Positions 6,763 through 8,642 of a DNA stretch of 8,642 nucleotides are shown in pieces. A program made the translations under genes and the position numbers. The notes under the pieces were generated by a model. It made no database searches and had not been told where the DNA came from. It saw nothing but the letters and a program-made list of their open reading frames with translations. Source of the DNA: Geminicoccaceae bacterium (GTDB lineage Bacteria; Pseudomonadota; Alphaproteobacteria; Geminicoccales; Geminicoccaceae); assembly GCA_030824835.1 (NCBI GenBank), contig JAPJRA010000001.1, positions 1-8,642 of the forward strand, given 5' to 3'. The first letter of the stretch is position 1. Each line of letters starts with the position of its first letter.

Positions 6763-8583
6763 ATGATGCGGCACATCGGACCAATACTCGGTCTGGCCAC
6801 GTTCTGCCTAGCTAGCGGAGCGCTGGCCGGGCTGCCCGACGAGCCACGCGTGCTCCAGGACATTCCGGAGATCGGCAAGCCTGGCGGCCAATTGCGCAGC
6901 CTGATCGGCCGGGCACGCGATACGCGCCTCTTCTTCGTCTACGGTCATGCCCGCGTCGTGGGCTACGATCTCAATTTGAACTTGATCCCCGACATCGTGG
7001 CGGCCTTTGAGGTGCAGGAAGGTCGGATATTCACCTTTCATCTGCGCAAGGGGCATCGCTGGTCGGACGGCGAACCGTTCACCAGCGAGGATTTCCGTTT
7101 CTACTGGGAGGATGTGGCGACCAATCCGGAGCTGCAGACCGGCCCCGAGATCCAGCTTCTGGTCGACGGGGAGCGGCCCAAGGTCGAGTTTCCTGACGAA
7201 CTCACCGTCCGCTACAGCTGGTCCAAACCCAACCCCCTGTTCCTGCCGGCGTTGGCGGCGGCGACCTCGGTCGAGATTTACCGCCCGGCCCACTATCTGA
7301 AACAGTTTCACCGGCGTTACGCCGACCCTGCGGCATTGGCGCAGCTAATCAAGTCGACCCAATCCCGCGACTGGGTGCAGCTCTACCTGCGCAAGGATCG
7401 ACAGGATCAGTTCGACAATCCCGATATGCCGACACTGCAGCCTTGGGTGCAGACTACGTCGCCACCTGCACAGCGGTTTGAGGCCGTGCGCAACCCCTAT
7501 TACTATCGTGCCGATGCCAAGGGCCAGCAGTTGCCCTATCTCGATCGTTTCATACTGGATGTCGTCGACCCGAAGCTGATCCCGATCAAGACTGGCTCCG
7601 GCGAGACCGACCTGCAGGCCCGCCATCTGTTCTTCAAGGACTACACGTTCCTCAAGCAGAGCGAGGAGCGGAGCGGCCTACGTATCCTGCTGTGGCCCGA
7701 GGGTCGAGGTGCCCATCTGGCACTCTTCCCCAACTTGAACGCCAAGGACAACGTGTGGCGCGAGCTGTTTCGTGACCGCCGGTTTCGCGAGGCTCTCTCG
7801 CTGGGCATCGATCGGGAAGCGCTCAGCCAATACATCTACTTCGGGCTGGCACGACCTTCGAACAATTCCGTGATCCCGCAGAGTGCGCTGTACCGGCCGG
7901 AATTTGGCGAGCGCTGTGCCTCCTACGACCCCGAGGCAGCCGATCGACTGCTGAACGAGATCGGGCTCGACCGTCGCGGCAGCAACGGCGTGCGTCTATT
8001 GCCGGATGGGAGGCCACTGGAGTTCATCATCGAGACCTCAGGCGAGGACAGCGAACAGACCGACATGCTGGAGCTGATCCGAGACCAGTGGCAGGAAATC
8101 GGGGTTGCTATTCATGCCAAGCCGTCGGACCGCGAGGTACTGCGCAACCGGACCTTCTCCGGCGATTCGTTGATGACCATCGGCTACGGTAACGACAACG
8201 GCGTGCCGACAGCGGCGATGCCACCGCGCGACTTCGCACCGACCAGCCAAGCGGATCAGCCGCAATGGCCCAAATGGGGTCAGTATTACGAGACCAAAGG
8301 TGTCGCTGGGGAGCCGCCGGCATTGCCCGAGGCTCGCCGGCTGATGGATCTGTTCCAAGAGTGGAGCATTACCTTCGATCCGGCGCGCCAGACCCAGATC
8401 TGGGACGAGATGCTCGATCTCTACACCAGCCAGTGCTTTACGCTGGGATTGATCGACGAGGTTCGACAGCCGTTGGCGGTCCGGCAAAAGCTGCGCAACA
8501 TCCCGCAGGAGGCGATCTTCAATTGGGAGCCGCAGGCGCAGATCGGCATCTACCGCCCGGACACCTTCTTCTACGCCGACTGA
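6763..8583 (+). CDS. ABC transporter solute-binding protein, family 5 (DppA/OppA-like), periplasmic
   Basis: This is a 606-residue periplasmic receptor that would capture a peptide, oligosaccharide or related solute and hand it to membrane permeases. The N-terminus is a Sec signal peptide: MMRH, a hydrophobic stretch from about 6 to 18, and an AxA site (A20-L21-A22) with cleavage expected before G23. C15 does not sit in a lipobox, so it should be soluble rather than a lipoprotein. Family-5 hallmarks are FTFHLRKGHRWSDGEPFTSED (90-110, central part most conserved), followed by FYWEDV, and RDRRFREALSLGIDREAL near residues 340-357. Mature-chain cysteines near 385 and 558 could pair. The start is ATG 6763 or 6766; the reading frame continues open upstream into the ATPase gene, but that part would precede the signal peptide. 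At about 600 residues it is longer than DppA/OppA (about 530), closer to YejA-type and related binding proteins. Binding specificity cannot be assigned. Confidence 0.93.
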   Translation: MMRHIGPILGLATFCLASGALAGLPDEPRVLQDIPEIGKPGGQLRSLIGRARDTRLFFVYGHARVVGYDLNLNLIPDIVAAFEVQEGRIFTFHLRKGHRWSDGEPFTSEDFRFYWEDVATNPELQTGPEIQLLVDGERPKVEFPDELTVRYSWSKPNPLFLPALAAATSVEIYRPAHYLKQFHRRYADPAALAQLIKSTQSRDWVQLYLRKDRQDQFDNPDMPTLQPWVQTTSPPAQRFEAVRNPYYYRADAKGQQLPYLDRFILDVVDPKLIPIKTGSGETDLQARHLFFKDYTFLKQSEERSGLRILLWPEGRGAHLALFPNLNAKDNVWRELFRDRRFREALSLGIDREALSQYIYFGLARPSNNSVIPQSALYRPEFGERCASYDPEAADRLLNEIGLDRRGSNGVRLLPDGRPLEFIIETSGEDSEQTDMLELIRDQWQEIGVAIHAKPSDREVLRNRTFSGDSLMTIGYGNDNGVPTAAMPPRDFAPTSQADQPQWPKWGQYYETKGVAGEPPALPEARRLMDLFQEWSITFDPARQTQIWDEMLDLYTSQCFTLGLIDEVRQPLAVRQKLRNIPQEAIFNWEPQAQIGIYRPDTFFYAD

Positions 8584-8599
8584 GCGGGAGCGTGGATTA

Positions 8600-8620
8600 C
8601 CGACGCCGTCGGCAGTTTTT
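8600..8620 (+). terminator. Possible weak intrinsic terminator after the binding-protein gene
   Basis: CCGAC at 8600-8604 and GTCGG at 8608-8612 form a five-base-pair GC-rich stem with a three-base loop (GCC). It is followed by CAG and then five Ts (8616-8620). The three-base spacer and short T run make it weak compared with classic terminators, and the small stem could arise by chance in GC-rich DNA. It lies 17 nt after the stop codon, a reasonable place for transcript termination or partial attenuation before downstream permease genes. The remaining 3' bases of the window hold no gene that I can support. Confidence 0.3.
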
Positions 8621-8642
8621 CGACCCACAGGCTACATTCGAA

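Noticed and set aside
6763..6831. Possible lipoprotein signal at C15 of the binding protein
   Set aside because: The residues before C15 are L-A-T-F, with Phe at the -1 position, which does not fit a lipobox; the AxA site at A20-A22 fits ordinary signal peptidase I cleavage.
4980..6878. 632-codon open frame on the - strand opposite the ABC ATPase
   Set aside because: It mirrors the ATPase gene in the classic antisense frame. The His/Asp/Gln/Arg-rich translation lacks any motif, while the + strand frame has two full sets of ABC motifs.

Overview
The window is a dense, GC-rich (about two-thirds G+C by eye) stretch of bacterial DNA in which every supported gene lies on the + strand. The GC content, the codon use, the run of overlapping genes, and a fused YejF-type ABC ATPase next to an envelope-glycan gene group all suggest a proteobacterium, most likely an alphaproteobacterium. 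No rRNA, tRNA or marker gene is present to confirm this.

Left part (1-4881): a compact glycan-type block of five genes. In order they are a family-4 glycosyltransferase lacking its first few codons at the window edge, a second family-4 glycosyltransferase, a histidine-phosphatase (phosphoglycerate-mutase-like) enzyme, a MurG/GT28-like glycosyltransferase of the type grouped as COG4671, and a NodB-like polysaccharide deacetylase. Each start lies at or inside the end of the preceding gene (overlaps of 1, 16, 0-4, 11-17 and 1 nt, the last with the ABC gene), so they are almost certainly co-transcribed and translationally coupled. A plausible reading is assembly of a sugar chain or glycolipid by three transferases, with a phosphatase acting on a phosphorylated intermediate and a deacetylase acting on an N-acetylated sugar. 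No polymerase, flippase or glycan exporter is visible here, and the product is unknown.

Right part (4881-8583): an ABC importer of the peptide/nickel/oligosaccharide class. A single polypeptide carries two ATPase domains (DppD-DppF or YejF style) and overlaps the deacetylase stop codon by 1 nt. After 22 nt comes a signal-peptide-bearing family-5 solute-binding protein. The two permeases expected for such a system are not in the window. They would lie further downstream, or elsewhere if the weak terminator-like hairpin just after the binding protein is real.

The only non-coding stretches are the 22-nt gap before the binding-protein gene and the last 59 nt. I see no mobile element, CRISPR array, RNA gene or clear internal promoter. 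The main point of interest is the tight linkage of an unassigned three-transferase, phosphatase and deacetylase pathway to a peptide/oligosaccharide-type uptake system.
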